Below are positions 34,324 through 43,570 of a DNA stretch of 64,000 nucleotides, piece by piece. Below the pieces are notes generated by a model. It did not search any database. It saw only the letters and a list, made by a program, of their open reading frames with translations, and was not told the origin of the DNA. This DNA comes from Bacillus sp. FJAT-27916 (GTDB lineage Bacteria > Bacillota > Bacilli > Bacillales > Pradoshiaceae), in NCBI RefSeq assembly GCF_001183965.1, contig NZ_LFZV01000001.1, positions 319,277 to 383,276 on the forward strand. The letters run 5' to 3'. Position numbers and translations under genes: made by a program. Every line of letters begins with the position of its first letter. Position 1 is the stretch's first letter.

Positions 34324-35427
34324 ATGAATGATGAAAAAAAACGAATTCTGGAAATGGTGAAGGAAGGCCTTTTAAATGCGGATGAGGCATTGCTTCTGCT
34401 CGAACAATTAGACAAGAAAGAAAAGCTCATCCAAGAAGAAAGCCAGCAAGAATCGAGAGAGCTTGCAACGACTGCGCAGCCTGAAGGTGAGAAGAGACAA
34501 GAGCAGCAAACGAAGAAGTCTGTCTCAACGATGGACCGTATCTTGGGCGTTGTAGATGATGTCGTGAAGAAAATTAAAGATATCGATTTTGACTGGAATT
34601 TCGGATCCAGCATAGAGATTGACCACTTATACCACCAGGAAGCAAAGCCTTTCCAAATCATTGATATTGATGTAGCTAATGGAGAGGTGTCTATCATTCC
34701 GTGGGATCAGAATGTGGTGGATATTGAATGCAAGGCGAAGGTATATCGAGCTGAAACAACAACAGAAGCGAGGGAGAAGCTTCAAAACCAAATCGTGAAT
34801 AAGATTGAGAATGGCAAGCTGAAGTTCATGCTTCAAGACCGTGCCATTAAATTAAAAGCGGTTATTAAGGTGCCGAACAGTCAATATCAGGAGCTTCGGG
34901 TCCGCTTGTTCAACGGAAGCATCAATGGAGAAAATCTTAAGGTTGATGAGATTAAGACGAAGACAGCGAACGGAACCATCTCCTTCCGTGACTTCCATAC
35001 ACGTGAGGCTGAATTTGAGACGGTTAACGGTTCTATTAAGCTGAATTCCTTTGATGCAGGTGAGCTGGAAATCGATACGATGAATGGATCTATTCAGGTG
35101 GATGGCGCATTCCGCACTGCCGATGTTCAAACCATTAATGGGAGTATTCAGTGCAAGCAAACAGGCCAATACGGAGAAACCCTTCGTGCTAAGGCGCAGG
35201 CAGGAAGCATTAATTTGCAAATCCCGCAAGGCATTAGCTGTGACGGTGAGTTAAAGTCGAATCTTGGCAGTTTCAATCTTGACTTGAAGGGTATTCAAGT
35301 TATTGAAGAGAAGAATGACATTGTTCAAAAGATGCTTCGCTTCCAATCAACGGTGGAAGAACAGCATTCCATGCATGTGTTTGCCGAATCCAAGGCAGGA
35401 AGCATTAAAGTAAAGCATACGCTTTAA
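34324..35427 (+). CDS. yvlB: YvlB-like DUF4097 protein
   Basis: The 367-residue protein opens with a short helical SHOCT-like segment ('ILEMVKEGLLNADEALLLLE'), then a charged linker, then a long beta-helix-like domain of repeated 'NGSI/NGTI' turns ('RLFNGSINGE', 'TANGTISF', 'TVNGSIKL', 'TMNGSIQV', 'TINGSIQ'). This is the DUF4097 adhesin-like fold found in YvlB and LiaG. Its function is not established, although relatives are tied to envelope stress. The ATG at 34324 is eight bases from GGGAG. An upstream ATG at 34315 touches it. yvlC and yvlD follow. Confidence 0.85.
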   Translation: MNDEKKRILEMVKEGLLNADEALLLLEQLDKKEKLIQEESQQESRELATTAQPEGEKRQEQQTKKSVSTMDRILGVVDDVVKKIKDIDFDWNFGSSIEIDHLYHQEAKPFQIIDIDVANGEVSIIPWDQNVVDIECKAKVYRAETTTEAREKLQNQIVNKIENGKLKFMLQDRAIKLKAVIKVPNSQYQELRVRLFNGSINGENLKVDEIKTKTANGTISFRDFHTREAEFETVNGSIKLNSFDAGELEIDTMNGSIQVDGAFRTADVQTINGSIQCKQTGQYGETLRAKAQAGSINLQIPQGISCDGELKSNLGSFNLDLKGIQVIEEKNDIVQKMLRFQSTVEEQHSMHVFAESKAGSIKVKHTL

Positions 35428-35469
35428 AAAGTTATGCGTATGATTTAAAGGAGTTGTGAGAACAACTAT

Positions 35470-35679
35470 ATGAAGAAGAAGCTTATGAGAACCAATTACT
35501 CCGATAAGGTTTTATTGGGAGTATTAGGCGGGATTAGCCGGTATTTCGGCATTAAGCCGATTATTCTGCGTGTACTATTCGTTATCGGTTTAATTCCGAC
35601 CAGTTTTCTGTTAATCATCCCTTATACAATACTTAGTTACATTATGCCGAGGGAGCGCATGGAGGAGGATCGCAAATGA
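35470..35679 (+). CDS. yvlC: PspC-domain protein YvlC
   Basis: The 69-residue protein has a PspC-type core ('KVLLGVLGGISRYFGI', then a hydrophobic segment of about 20 residues and 'YTILSYIMPRE'). PspC proteins link to envelope stress responses. It is cotranscribed between yvlB and yvlD, and its stop overlaps the start of yvlD. Confidence 0.85.
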   Translation: MKKKLMRTNYSDKVLLGVLGGISRYFGIKPIILRVLFVIGLIPTSFLLIIPYTILSYIMPRERMEEDRK

Positions 35680-36014
35680 AATGGGTTTTGAAAATACTCG
35701 TCAATGCAGCGGTTTTCGTTTTATTGATGCAAGTATTTGAAGGTGTGCATGTTTCCGGATTTGGAACAGCGATTATCGCGGCAATCGTCTTGTCCATTTG
35801 TAATGTCATTGTCAAACCGATTGTTACCGTCTTGACGCTGCCAATTACGATTGTGACATTAGGCATTTTCTTGCTCTTTATCAATACGATTGTGCTCAGC
35901 ATTGTTGATGCCATGATGGGCAGTGCTTTTCAAATCGATGGATTTTGGTTGACCTTCCTTGTTTCGGTGATTTTATCCTTCGTGAATACCATCATGGAAA
36001 GCGTGACGGATTAA
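35676..36014 (+). CDS. yvlD: YvlD-like membrane protein (phage holin 4-2 family fold)
   Basis: The 112-residue protein has four predicted helices and the family motif 'NVIVKPIVTVLTLPITIVTL' followed by 'FLLFINTIVLSIVD'. Despite the family name it is not evidence of a phage, because this protein is a standard chromosomal partner of YvlB and YvlC. It overlaps yvlC by four bases and ends at a strong bidirectional terminator. Confidence 0.85.
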   Translation: MKWVLKILVNAAVFVLLMQVFEGVHVSGFGTAIIAAIVLSICNVIVKPIVTVLTLPITIVTLGIFLLFINTIVLSIVDAMMGSAFQIDGFWLTFLVSVILSFVNTIMESVTD

Positions 36015-36017
36015 GAA

Positions 36018-36056
36018 AGAAAGGCCTGAAGCGGGCAAACTGCTTCAGGCCTTTCT
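36018..36056. terminator. bidirectional terminator, yvlD / amidase
   Basis: AGAAAGGCCTGAAGC and GCTTCAGGCCTTTCT form a perfect 15-bp stem with A/T-rich flanks on both sides, placed between two convergent genes. Confidence 0.9.
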
Positions 36057-36739
36057 TATTGAACGATAAAGGTGTCATATCCGAGCCTTTGGAGCTCTGA
36101 GGCAAGCTGTTCTGCTCGATGCTTACTGGAGAAGGCTCCGACCTGCACCTTGTACAGCTTCTGCTTCTGAGTGGCAGCTTGTCTATTCTTCGTGAGACCA
36201 TAATGGGACACAATTGACTGGGCGATTGACTGGGCGCATTGCGTTCGATAATCCTCCTTCTTGAGCAGCCTGCTTTCAATCTTATGTGTCATGAAACCAC
36301 ATTCGACCAGAACAGCTGTCATTCGCGTTTCCCGAAGTACGTGGAAATTGGCTGTCTTTACTCCTCGATTTTTGCGTCCGGTAGCGGTAATGAGCTTCTC
36401 TTGGATCTCTGCGGCTAGGATTTGGGCATCCCTTGGCTTGGATGAGTGTATAAAGGTCTCTATTCCCTCAGCCTCGTGCCAGCCGCCGTTTCCTGCTGCA
36501 TTAGCATGGATGGATAGGAAGCAATCAGCACCAAGCTCATTGGCTTTTGCTGTCCGTACTTCTAACGGGACATCCTGCTCATCATTATGCGTGAACAGCA
36601 CCTCTAGATTCGTATAACCTGAAAGAAAATCACGTACATAGAGAGCAACTGCCCGATTAAATTCATATTCCTTCATCCCATCCGGCGTCCGCTTGCCTAG
36701 AGTGGAATAACCATGTCCTGCATCAAGAACAATCTTCAA
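36056..36739 (-). CDS. N-acetylmuramoyl-L-alanine amidase (Amidase_3) with SPOR tail, CwlC-like
   Basis: The 227-residue enzyme cleaves the lactyl-peptide bond of peptidoglycan. Zinc ligands are His9 ('DAGHGY'), Glu24 and His78 ('LSIHANA'), and the catalytic Glu146 lies in 'VECGFM'. 'GVKTANFHVLRET' is shared with CwlC. Residues 194-227 form a short SPOR-like segment ('LYKVQVGAFSSKHRAEQLAS'). There is no signal peptide, as in the mother-cell enzymes CwlC and CwlH that lyse the sporangium, so a sporulation role is likely but inferred. It is monocistronic and lies where nagR would be expected. Confidence 0.85.
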   Translation of the reverse strand: MKIVLDAGHGYSTLGKRTPDGMKEYEFNRAVALYVRDFLSGYTNLEVLFTHNDEQDVPLEVRTAKANELGADCFLSIHANAAGNGGWHEAEGIETFIHSSKPRDAQILAAEIQEKLITATGRKNRGVKTANFHVLRETRMTAVLVECGFMTHKIESRLLKKEDYRTQCAQSIAQSIVSHYGLTKNRQAATQKQKLYKVQVGAFSSKHRAEQLASELQRLGYDTFIVQ

Positions 36740-36812
36740 GCTTATAACCCCCTCTTTCTTTTATCCTTACTATATGAGACAAGCCTACAAACGGGACCAT
36801 AAAAAAGAAAAA

Positions 36813-36844
36813 AGACAAACCTGAAAAGCTTGGCAGGTTTGTCT
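36813..36844 (-). terminator. terminator of nagAB
   Basis: AGACAAACCTG and CAGGTTTGTCT pair around a ten-base loop. The minus strand continues TTTTTTCTTTTTT. Confidence 0.9.
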
Positions 36845-36855
36845 AGTGGGTTGTC

Positions 36856-37599
36856 TTATTTACATAAGGAATAAGCGTCTTTATCAACGATAAGGGTTAC
36901 ATGCGGATGGGATTGAAGGATGCTCGCAGGCAGCTCTTCTGTCATCTCTCCATGAATCATGCCATGGATTGCTTCTGCTTTTGCTTTGCCGGAGGCTAGA
37001 AGCAGAATTTCCTTGCTCTTCATGATTGTGCCGATTCCCATGGTGATGGCTTGCGTTGGCACCTCATCAATGGATTCGAAGAAACGGGCATTTGCTTGGC
37101 GCGTGCTTTCCTTTAAATCAATGATATGTGTGTCTCCTGTGAAAGGAGTCCCTGGTTCATTAAAGCCGATATGTCCGTTAGATCCAATTCCGAGTATTTG
37201 AAGGTCAACTTGTCCAAGTGACTCAATAATTTCCTCGTATCGTTTGCATTCCTTTGCATGATCCTCTGTATCTCCGCTTGGGATGTGTGTATGCTCCTTC
37301 GGAATCTCAAGATATTTGAAAAGATGCTCATACATAAAGGTGAAATAACTGTTTTTATCCTCTTGTGGAAGCCCGATGTATTCATCCAGATTGACTGTAT
37401 GGATATCCTTGTAGCTTGTCCCATTTTGCTGATGGTCTTCGATTAATTCCTTGTATAGCCCAACCGGTGTACTGCCCGTAGCTAACCCGAGAACGGCATT
37501 CGGTTTTTCTTGAACCTTCTTAATGAGAATTTCAGCGGCTTTCTTGCTCATTTCATCATAATTTTCTACTACGATAATCTTCATGTTGATTTGTGACAT
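36856..37599 (-). CDS. nagB: glucosamine-6-phosphate deaminase
   Basis: NagB converts glucosamine-6-phosphate to fructose-6-phosphate and ammonia. The 247-residue protein shows 'GLATGSTPVGLY' (phosphate loop), 'NLDEYIGL' (catalytic Asp) and 'GIGSNGHIGFNEPG' (catalytic His region). The start codon overlaps the nagA stop (TAATG). An internal ATG at 37584 would match the usual 'MKII' N terminus. No nagR follows. Confidence 0.95.
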   Translation of the reverse strand: MSQINMKIIVVENYDEMSKKAAEILIKKVQEKPNAVLGLATGSTPVGLYKELIEDHQQNGTSYKDIHTVNLDEYIGLPQEDKNSYFTFMYEHLFKYLEIPKEHTHIPSGDTEDHAKECKRYEEIIESLGQVDLQILGIGSNGHIGFNEPGTPFTGDTHIIDLKESTRQANARFFESIDEVPTQAITMGIGTIMKSKEILLLASGKAKAEAIHGMIHGEMTEELPASILQSHPHVTLIVDKDAYSLCK

Positions 37600-38774
37600 T
37601 ACTTTGATTCTCCTCTATAGGCAATTTTTCCTCGGCAAATGGTTGCGCGTACCTGGCAGTCTTCATCGAGAATGACGATATCTGCTTCTTTCCCAGCAGC
37701 AATGCTGCCCTTCTTGTCATATATATTCAATTGCTTGGCAGGATTGACGGCGGCCATTTGAACGGCATCTCTTAATGAGCAGCCGGTGAATTCCATCATG
37801 TTCTTTAAGGCATCATTCATTTTAAGGATGCTTCCTGCAAGGGCTCCGTCAGCCAATCGTGCTTCCTTGCCTTTAACGAACACATCTTGTCCGCCAAGAT
37901 CATAAGTGCCGTCTGAAAGTCCTTTGGCACGCATCGCATCCGTAATAAGGATGGTTCGGTCCACTCCTTTCAGCTTAAGTGCAAGGTTCACCATTTCAGG
38001 GGATACATGGATTCCATCGACGATTATTTCTGCATAAATATCTTCATTCATGAGAGAAGCTCCTGCTGCACCGATATCGCGATGATGCAGGCCGGTCATC
38101 TGATTGAATAGATGAGTAGCTTGGCTTAGCCCCTCGGACGCTGCCTCCATTGCCTGCTCATAGGTTGCACCTGTGTGGCCGATGGATGGGATGATATCTG
38201 CTGCAGTCAATAGTTCAACCAATTCTTTGCCGCCTGGCTCCTCTGGGGCGAGTGTAACTTGTTTAATGGTGTGTCCGGAGATCTCGGACCATTTCTTGAA
38301 CAATTCGGGGTCAGGGTTAATGATATATTGAACTGGTTGGGCACCAGCCTTTGAAGGATTGACGAAGGGACCTTCTAAATGAACGCCGATGACGTCGGCT
38401 TTTCCAGAAATGTTCTCAGACTTGCTGTATTGTTGAACTGTTTGCAAAGCCTGTTCGATATTTTCAGGAGATTGAGTCATAGTCGTGGCTAAAAAGGATG
38501 TCGTACCTTCTTTAGGGAGGGTATTCGCCATGCAGTTGAGGGCATCCGTCGTACCATCCATGACATCGCTTCCACCAGCACCATGAATATGCATATCAAT
38601 AAACCCGGGAACCACGACTTCGTTTTGCGCAATCGTTAATACCTCATCGGCTTGTTCGGGAGCTTGGTGTGCTGGCCCTATCTCTTTTATGATTTCACCA
38701 TCAATTAGTATATATCCGTCTTGCAGGATGGAATCTTCAAGATAGATAGTGGCATTCTTGATTAGTATGGTCAT
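37599..38774 (-). CDS. nagA: N-acetylglucosamine-6-phosphate deacetylase
   Basis: NagA removes acetate from GlcNAc-6-phosphate, the step before NagB. The 391-residue amidohydrolase has 'PGFIDMHIHGAGG' (metal ligands), 'HLEGPF' (Glu ligand), 'SIGHTGATY' and 'ATHLFNQMTGLHHR' (His ligands), and 'ITDAMRAKG' with the catalytic Asp. It is the first gene of the nagAB pair. The GntR-family regulator NagR of the B. subtilis operon is absent from the window. Confidence 0.95.
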   Translation of the reverse strand: MTILIKNATIYLEDSILQDGYILIDGEIIKEIGPAHQAPEQADEVLTIAQNEVVVPGFIDMHIHGAGGSDVMDGTTDALNCMANTLPKEGTTSFLATTMTQSPENIEQALQTVQQYSKSENISGKADVIGVHLEGPFVNPSKAGAQPVQYIINPDPELFKKWSEISGHTIKQVTLAPEEPGGKELVELLTAADIIPSIGHTGATYEQAMEAASEGLSQATHLFNQMTGLHHRDIGAAGASLMNEDIYAEIIVDGIHVSPEMVNLALKLKGVDRTILITDAMRAKGLSDGTYDLGGQDVFVKGKEARLADGALAGSILKMNDALKNMMEFTGCSLRDAVQMAAVNPAKQLNIYDKKGSIAAGKEADIVILDEDCQVRATICRGKIAYRGESK

Positions 38775-38929
38775 TCTCTCAGCTCTCCTTATATGAATAT
38801 TTCTATCCTTATCCTACCGTATCCTACGCCAGAAAAACAGAATTAAATCTCTGTTAGTGTATGGTTTAATAGGAAATAATGATAAAATGGAAACACGATT
38901 TCCGAATAATGTTCAGGGAGGGAATTTTT

Positions 38930-39859
38930 TTGCCCAAAGTAAAAACAGTAGATCTCATTGATGAGTTTAATCTTGAACTGATCAGTGGCGAAGAAGGCAT
39001 CAATAGACCAATTACAGTAAGTGATTTATCAAGGCCTGGACTTGAAATCGCCGGATATTTTGATTATTACCCGGCTGACCGTATTCAAATCCTCGGTATG
39101 ACTGAATTGACATTTTTCTCCAGACTCACTCCTGAAGAGCGTTTAAGCCGGATGGAGAGTCTATGCAGTGATATTACACCATGTATTATTGTCACGAGAG
39201 GCATTGATATTCCAGAAGAACTAATTCTCGCATCAGAGAAGGTATCCGTCCCAGTTCTTCGCAGTACGACGAAAACAACACGCTTCTCAAGCCGCTTAAC
39301 GAATTTCCTTGAAAGTAAATTAGCACCGACAACTGCTGTCCATGGAGTGCTTGTTGATATTTATGGCGTTGGCGTTATGATAACAGGAAAAAGCGGTGTA
39401 GGTAAAAGTGAAACAGCCCTTGAGCTTGTAAAGAGGGGGCATCGTCTCGTTGCCGATGACTGTGTTGAAATCCGGCAGGAGGACGATGATACCTTAGTCG
39501 GCACATCACCTGAATTAATTGAGCATTTGCTTGAAATCAGGGGAGTGGGCATCATCAATGTGATGACCTTATTTGGTGCAGGGGCCGTTCGCAGCCATAA
39601 AAAGATTTCACTTGTTATCAATCTTGAGCTTTGGGACCAGCAAAAGAATTATGATAGGCTAGGTCTTGAGGAAGAAAAAGTGCGCATAATCGATACAAAT
39701 ATTACGCGCATGAATATCCCAGTCCGCCCAGGCCGGAATATCGCGGTCATTATTGAGGTGGCTGCTATGAATTTCCGTCTGAAGCGAATGGGTGTGAACA
39801 CGGCTCAGCAATTCACAGAAAAGCTGAACGAAGCCATTGAACATGATAAACATGAATAA
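38930..39859 (+). CDS. hprK: HPr kinase/phosphorylase
   Basis: HprK phosphorylates Ser46 of HPr and Crh in response to glycolytic intermediates and removes the phosphate when they fall. It is the sensor of carbon catabolite repression. The 309-residue protein has the Walker A '[14 protein letters not shown]', the HprK signature '[15 protein letters not shown]' and '[19 protein letters not shown]'. I use the TTG at 38930, with GGGAGGG ten bases upstream. It gives the same N terminus as B. subtilis. lgt starts 17 bases after the stop. Its target Crh is encoded at 63204. Confidence 0.96.
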   Translation: MPKVKTVDLIDEFNLELISGEEGINRPITVSDLSRPGLEIAGYFDYYPADRIQILGMTELTFFSRLTPEERLSRMESLCSDITPCIIVTRGIDIPEELILASEKVSVPVLRSTTKTTRFSSRLTNFLESKLAPTTAVHGVLVDIYGVGVMITGKSGVGKSETALELVKRGHRLVADDCVEIRQEDDDTLVGTSPELIEHLLEIRGVGIINVMTLFGAGAVRSHKKISLVINLELWDQQKNYDRLGLEEEKVRIIDTNITRMNIPVRPGRNIAVIIEVAAMNFRLKRMGVNTAQQFTEKLNEAIEHDKHE

Positions 39860-39876
39860 AGAGGTGGACAAACAAA

Positions 39877-40686
39877 ATGGGGACGATTGGGACAATTGAT
39901 CGGGTAGCGATTCAGATTGGATCTGTATCGATTTACTGGTATGGAGTCATTATTGGTCTTGGTGTCTTTCTCGGGTTGTGGCTTGCGATGCGGGAATCCG
40001 AACGCCGCGGACTTGATAAAGATGTTTTTATTGATTTGCTGATTTATGCGGTACCAATATCCATTATCAGTGCAAGGATTTATTATGTCATTTTTGAATG
40101 GTCTTATTATAAGGATCACTTAGGCGATATCGTGAAGATATGGAATGGCGGGATTGCCATTCATGGGGCTCTTATTGGAGCTGTCATCACGACAATTGTG
40201 TTTGCTAAGATGAAGAATTTATCCTTCTGGAAGCTCGCTGATATTGCTGCTCCATCTATTATTCTTGGACAGGCAATTGGGCGCTGGGGTAATTTCATCA
40301 ACCAAGAGGCATATGGTAATGAAGTGAGCCGCAGTTTCCTGGAGAATTTATTCCTTCCAGATTTTATCATTAATCAAATGTACATAAATGGAGCCTATCA
40401 TCATCCAACCTTCCTGTATGAATCTGTGTGGAATATTGTTGGGTTTGCCATTCTGATTGGATTGCGCAGGGTGAATCTCCGCCAAGGCGAGCTCTTCCTG
40501 ACCTATGTCATTTGGTATTCCATCGGAAGGTTCTTCGTTGAAGGCTTACGTACGGATAGTTTGATGCTGTTTGATACATTGCGCATGGCACAGCTGTTAT
40601 CCCTGGTGCTTATTTTCACTGGCATCATTTTAATCATTGTTAGACGAAAGCTTGGCCATTCACAGAAGAAATATCTCGATATGTAA
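39877..40686 (+). CDS. lgt: prolipoprotein diacylglyceryl transferase
   Basis: Lgt transfers diacylglycerol from phosphatidylglycerol to the lipobox cysteine of lipoproteins. The 269-residue membrane protein has about seven helices and the family motifs '[12 protein letters not shown]' and '[17 protein letters not shown]' (given in part), including the essential Arg and Asn. 'HPTFLYES' and '[13 protein letters not shown]' follow. It lies between hprK and yvoD, the standard Bacillus order. Confidence 0.96.
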   Translation: MGTIGTIDRVAIQIGSVSIYWYGVIIGLGVFLGLWLAMRESERRGLDKDVFIDLLIYAVPISIISARIYYVIFEWSYYKDHLGDIVKIWNGGIAIHGALIGAVITTIVFAKMKNLSFWKLADIAAPSIILGQAIGRWGNFINQEAYGNEVSRSFLENLFLPDFIINQMYINGAYHHPTFLYESVWNIVGFAILIGLRRVNLRQGELFLTYVIWYSIGRFFVEGLRTDSLMLFDTLRMAQLLSLVLIFTGIILIIVRRKLGHSQKKYLDM

Positions 40687-40716
40687 GCGATAAGGGGAAA
40701 AGGGGGAGGAGTGTTT

Positions 40717-41688
40717 TTGACGAAAAGTACATGGGTTAAAGGGCTGCAGTCTGGTCTAAAGACAACTTGGATGCTTGGGAAGGTTATCTTCCCGATTACG
40801 TTATTTGTCTCTATTTTGCAGTATACGCCTGTCTTGCCGTGGCTGATTGATTTAATCAGCCCGGTGATGGGCTTGATTGGTCTGCCAGGTGATGCGGCTA
40901 TTCCGCTTGTTCTTGGGAACTTTTTGAACCTGTATGCCGGAATCGGCGGCATTCTGGCCCTTGACTCATTGACGGTGAAGGAAGTGTTCATCATCGCAGT
41001 GATGCTGTCCTTTTGTCATAACCTCATTATAGAAACGAGTGTTGCCTTAAAGGTTGGTGTTAAACTGTGGGTAGTCTTGGCGACTAGGATTGGTCTTGCC
41101 CTCATCTCTGCAGTTGTCATCAACCTTGTTTGGCAAGGGGGCAGCGAAGTCATCCAATATGGCGGAGCGGTCGGCGGTGAAGAGACCATCACCGGTATTG
41201 GGGCCATTCTATGGAACGGGCTGGCAGCGGCAACAACAGGCACACTGAAGCTTGCGTTAATCATTATCCCGCTCATGCTGGTGATTCAAATTATGAAGGA
41301 TTTGAATTGGCTGAAGCTCTTCTCGACCTGGATGAAGCCGGTGACGAAAATGCTTGGCATGAAGGAAAATACATCGATGACACTTGTTGCAGGTCTTGTC
41401 ATTGGCCTGGCGTACGGGGCAGGTGTCATGCTTGAGGCAGTCCGTGAAGACGGTGTCAGCAGGAAGGATATCACCATCGCCTTTATCTTCCTAGTGGCCT
41501 GCCATGCCGTTGTAGAGGATACGGTGATTTTTATCCCGCTCGGAGTTCCGGTCATTCCGCTCCTCATCATCAGGCTTGTAACGGCGATCCTGTTAGCCAT
41601 GATCATTTCACGAATTTGGGCAAGAGTGGATGCAAAGAAAGGAAAGGTAAACCCTAGTGGACAAGAAAATCACAACCCTATTATTTGA
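40717..41688 (+). CDS. yvoD: YvoD-like membrane protein (nucleoside-recognition/Gate domain)
   Basis: The 323-residue protein has two similar halves of hydrophobic helices ('[20 protein letters not shown]' and '[20 protein letters not shown]'), the Gate-domain pattern related to SpmA/SpmB and nucleoside transporters. The substrate is not known. The TTG at 40717 is seven bases from GGGGGAGG. The GTG at 40711 would be too close. The gene overlaps ppaX by 32 bases. Confidence 0.88.
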   Translation: MTKSTWVKGLQSGLKTTWMLGKVIFPITLFVSILQYTPVLPWLIDLISPVMGLIGLPGDAAIPLVLGNFLNLYAGIGGILALDSLTVKEVFIIAVMLSFCHNLIIETSVALKVGVKLWVVLATRIGLALISAVVINLVWQGGSEVIQYGGAVGGEETITGIGAILWNGLAAATTGTLKLALIIIPLMLVIQIMKDLNWLKLFSTWMKPVTKMLGMKENTSMTLVAGLVIGLAYGAGVMLEAVREDGVSRKDITIAFIFLVACHAVVEDTVIFIPLGVPVIPLLIIRLVTAILLAMIISRIWARVDAKKGKVNPSGQENHNPII

Positions 41689-42301
41689 TTTAGATGGAAC
41701 ATTAATTGATACAAACGAATTGATCATTGCTTCATTTCTTCATACATTAGAGCATTATTATCCAAATCAATATACTCGTGAGGACGTGTATGAATTCATC
41801 GGTCCTTCTCTTCGCGAAACATTTAGCAGATTAGACCTTGAGCGTGCTGAGGAAATGATTGAGCATTACCGCGCGCACAATCATCTCCATCATGATTCGC
41901 TTGTCCGAGAGTATGAGGGTGTATTTGATACCATTCAAGAACTAAAGGAACGTAATTATAAAGTCGGCATCGTCACCACGAAGATGCGTAAAGCCGTAGA
42001 GCCAGGCTTGGTAAAGGGAAGGCTTGACCAATTCTTTGATGTGATTGTTACTTATGATGATGTCAAGAACACGAAGCCGGACCCAGAGCCGATTGAACTC
42101 GCTTTGAAATTGATTGGTTCATCTGCAGAGGAAACGATTATGGTTGGCGACAACAGCCATGACATCCTTGCAGGCAAAAATGCCGGCACGAAAACGGCTG
42201 GTGTGGCTTGGACGATTAAAGGAAGAGATTATCTCGAGCAATATGGCCCGGACTATATTCTTGATAATATGCGTGATCTCTTGGCGATTGTGGAAGCATG
42301 A
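41657..42301 (+). CDS. ppaX: pyrophosphatase PpaX
   Basis: PpaX hydrolyses the pyrophosphate released when HprK/P phosphorolyses P-Ser-HPr. The 214-residue HAD-family protein has motif I '[12 protein letters not shown]', motif II 'IVTTK', motif III Lys in 'TKPDPEP' and motif IV 'MVGDNSHDI'. The GTG start lies inside yvoD and its stop overlaps yvoF (ATGA), so the three genes are tightly coupled with hprK upstream. Confidence 0.94.
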   Translation: MDKKITTLLFDLDGTLIDTNELIIASFLHTLEHYYPNQYTREDVYEFIGPSLRETFSRLDLERAEEMIEHYRAHNHLHHDSLVREYEGVFDTIQELKERNYKVGIVTTKMRKAVEPGLVKGRLDQFFDVIVTYDDVKNTKPDPEPIELALKLIGSSAEETIMVGDNSHDILAGKNAGTKTAGVAWTIKGRDYLEQYGPDYILDNMRDLLAIVEA

Positions 42302-42822
42302 GAAGAACAAGGCGCTATCCGTTGAAGGGTGAAGGCAACTCGTTATGGCATATTTATAAGACGGTTTCCTTCTGGAAGGTATTCCGTAATGTCCTTGTGC
42401 TTATGATTGCACGCTACACGCCATTTATGCGCCTGAAGAACTGGCTGTACCGTTCCTTTACGGGTATGAAGATTGGCGATCAAACATCCATTGCCTTCAT
42501 GGTGATGCCGGATATTATGTATCCGGAAATGATTAAGATTGGACGCAACTCGATTATTGGCTACAATTCAACGATTCTCGCTCATGAATATTTGATTAAA
42601 GAATACCGGCTTGGAGAGGTTGTGATTGGTGATGAGGTCATGATTGGCGCTAACACAACGATTCTTCCCGGCGTGACGATTGGTGACGGCGCCATCGTCT
42701 CAGCCGGAACACTCGTCCATCGTGATGTTCCAGCCGGCGCCTTCGTTGGCGGCAACCCGATGAAGATGATTTATACAGCTGAAGAAATGAAGAAACGACA
42801 GGGAGAGGCAGATCCTTTTTAG
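42298..42822 (+). CDS. yvoF: YvoF-like acyltransferase (left-handed beta-helix)
   Basis: The 174-residue protein carries hexapeptide repeats ('[14 protein letters not shown]', '[30 protein letters not shown]', read in parts, then 'GNPMKMIY') typical of O-acetyltransferases. The N-terminal part is longer than in simple trimeric LacA types. The acceptor is unknown. It ends the hprK-lgt-yvoD-ppaX-yvoF operon. Confidence 0.88.
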   Translation: MRRTRRYPLKGEGNSLWHIYKTVSFWKVFRNVLVLMIARYTPFMRLKNWLYRSFTGMKIGDQTSIAFMVMPDIMYPEMIKIGRNSIIGYNSTILAHEYLIKEYRLGEVVIGDEVMIGANTTILPGVTIGDGAIVSAGTLVHRDVPAGAFVGGNPMKMIYTAEEMKKRQGEADPF

Positions 42823-42838
42823 GGGTTTGTCTCTTTTT
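42804..42838 (+). terminator. terminator of the hprK-yvoF operon
   Basis: AGAGGCAGATCC (42804-42815) pairs with GGGTTTGTCTCT (42823-42834), overlapping the yvoF stop codon, and TTTTTG follows. Confidence 0.8.
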
Positions 42839-42890
42839 GTTTTATACTAAAAGGGAGGAATCCATCCTTTATCTAGAGGTGAACAGACAA

Positions 42891-43568
42891 ATGAAAAACA
42901 ATATATTGATTATAGAGGACGAGCCCCAGCTCGCCAGGCTTTTACAGCTTGAGCTCCAGTTTGAGGAGTTTGATACGGCTATCGCTCATACAGGGAGGGA
43001 AGGCTTGGAAGCCTTTCAGAGAGGGAACTTTGACCTTGTCCTGCTGGATATTATGCTGCCGGAAATGAACGGCCTCGAGGTGCTGAAACATATCCGGGCT
43101 AAATCCTTGGTGCCTGTTATTCTATTAACAGCCAAGAGTGATGTGAAGGATAAGGTGGAAGGACTCAATCTCGGTGCAAATGATTATGTCACAAAACCAT
43201 TTGAATTTGAAGAATTGCTCGCCCGGATTCGCGTTAACTTGCGCTATCATTCCGCAGCAGCTGCCGTAGCGCCTGTGATCAATGAGTACCGCTATGGCTC
43301 TATTCATGTCAATATTGACAGCCATACGGTCACACAGGATGGCAAGGTGGTTGAGCTGACGCCGAGAGAATTTGATTTGCTCGTCCACTTTATGAGGAAT
43401 ACGAATATCGTTCAATCGCGAGAACAGATTCTCGATGCCGTTTGGGGATTTGATTATTACGGAGATACGAATGTAGTGGATGTGTATGTCCGCTATCTTC
43501 GTCAAAAATTAGGCAATTCGGTCATTCGGACGGTCAGAAGCGTCGGGTATGTGATGAAGGAGGAATAG
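42891..43568 (+). CDS. OmpR-family response regulator
   Basis: The 225-residue regulator has a receiver domain with Asp53 ('LLDIMLPEMNG'), switch Thr ('LLTAKSD') and Lys ('VTKPFEFEEL'). A C-terminal winged helix follows ('ELTPREFDLLVHFMRN', 'VDVYVRYLRQKL'). The ATG at 42891 follows AGAGGTG. The cognate kinase starts three bases after the stop. The likely targets are the two PepSY genes downstream. The system interrupts the usual yvoF-hisZ junction. Confidence 0.93.
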   Translation: MKNNILIIEDEPQLARLLQLELQFEEFDTAIAHTGREGLEAFQRGNFDLVLLDIMLPEMNGLEVLKHIRAKSLVPVILLTAKSDVKDKVEGLNLGANDYVTKPFEFEELLARIRVNLRYHSAAAAVAPVINEYRYGSIHVNIDSHTVTQDGKVVELTPREFDLLVHFMRNTNIVQSREQILDAVWGFDYYGDTNVVDVYVRYLRQKLGNSVIRTVRSVGYVMKEE

Positions 43569-43570
43569 GG

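Noticed and set aside
35676..36014. Phage holin as evidence for a prophage
   Set aside because: The protein belongs to the YvlD family and sits in the standard yvlBCD operon. No phage genes are near.
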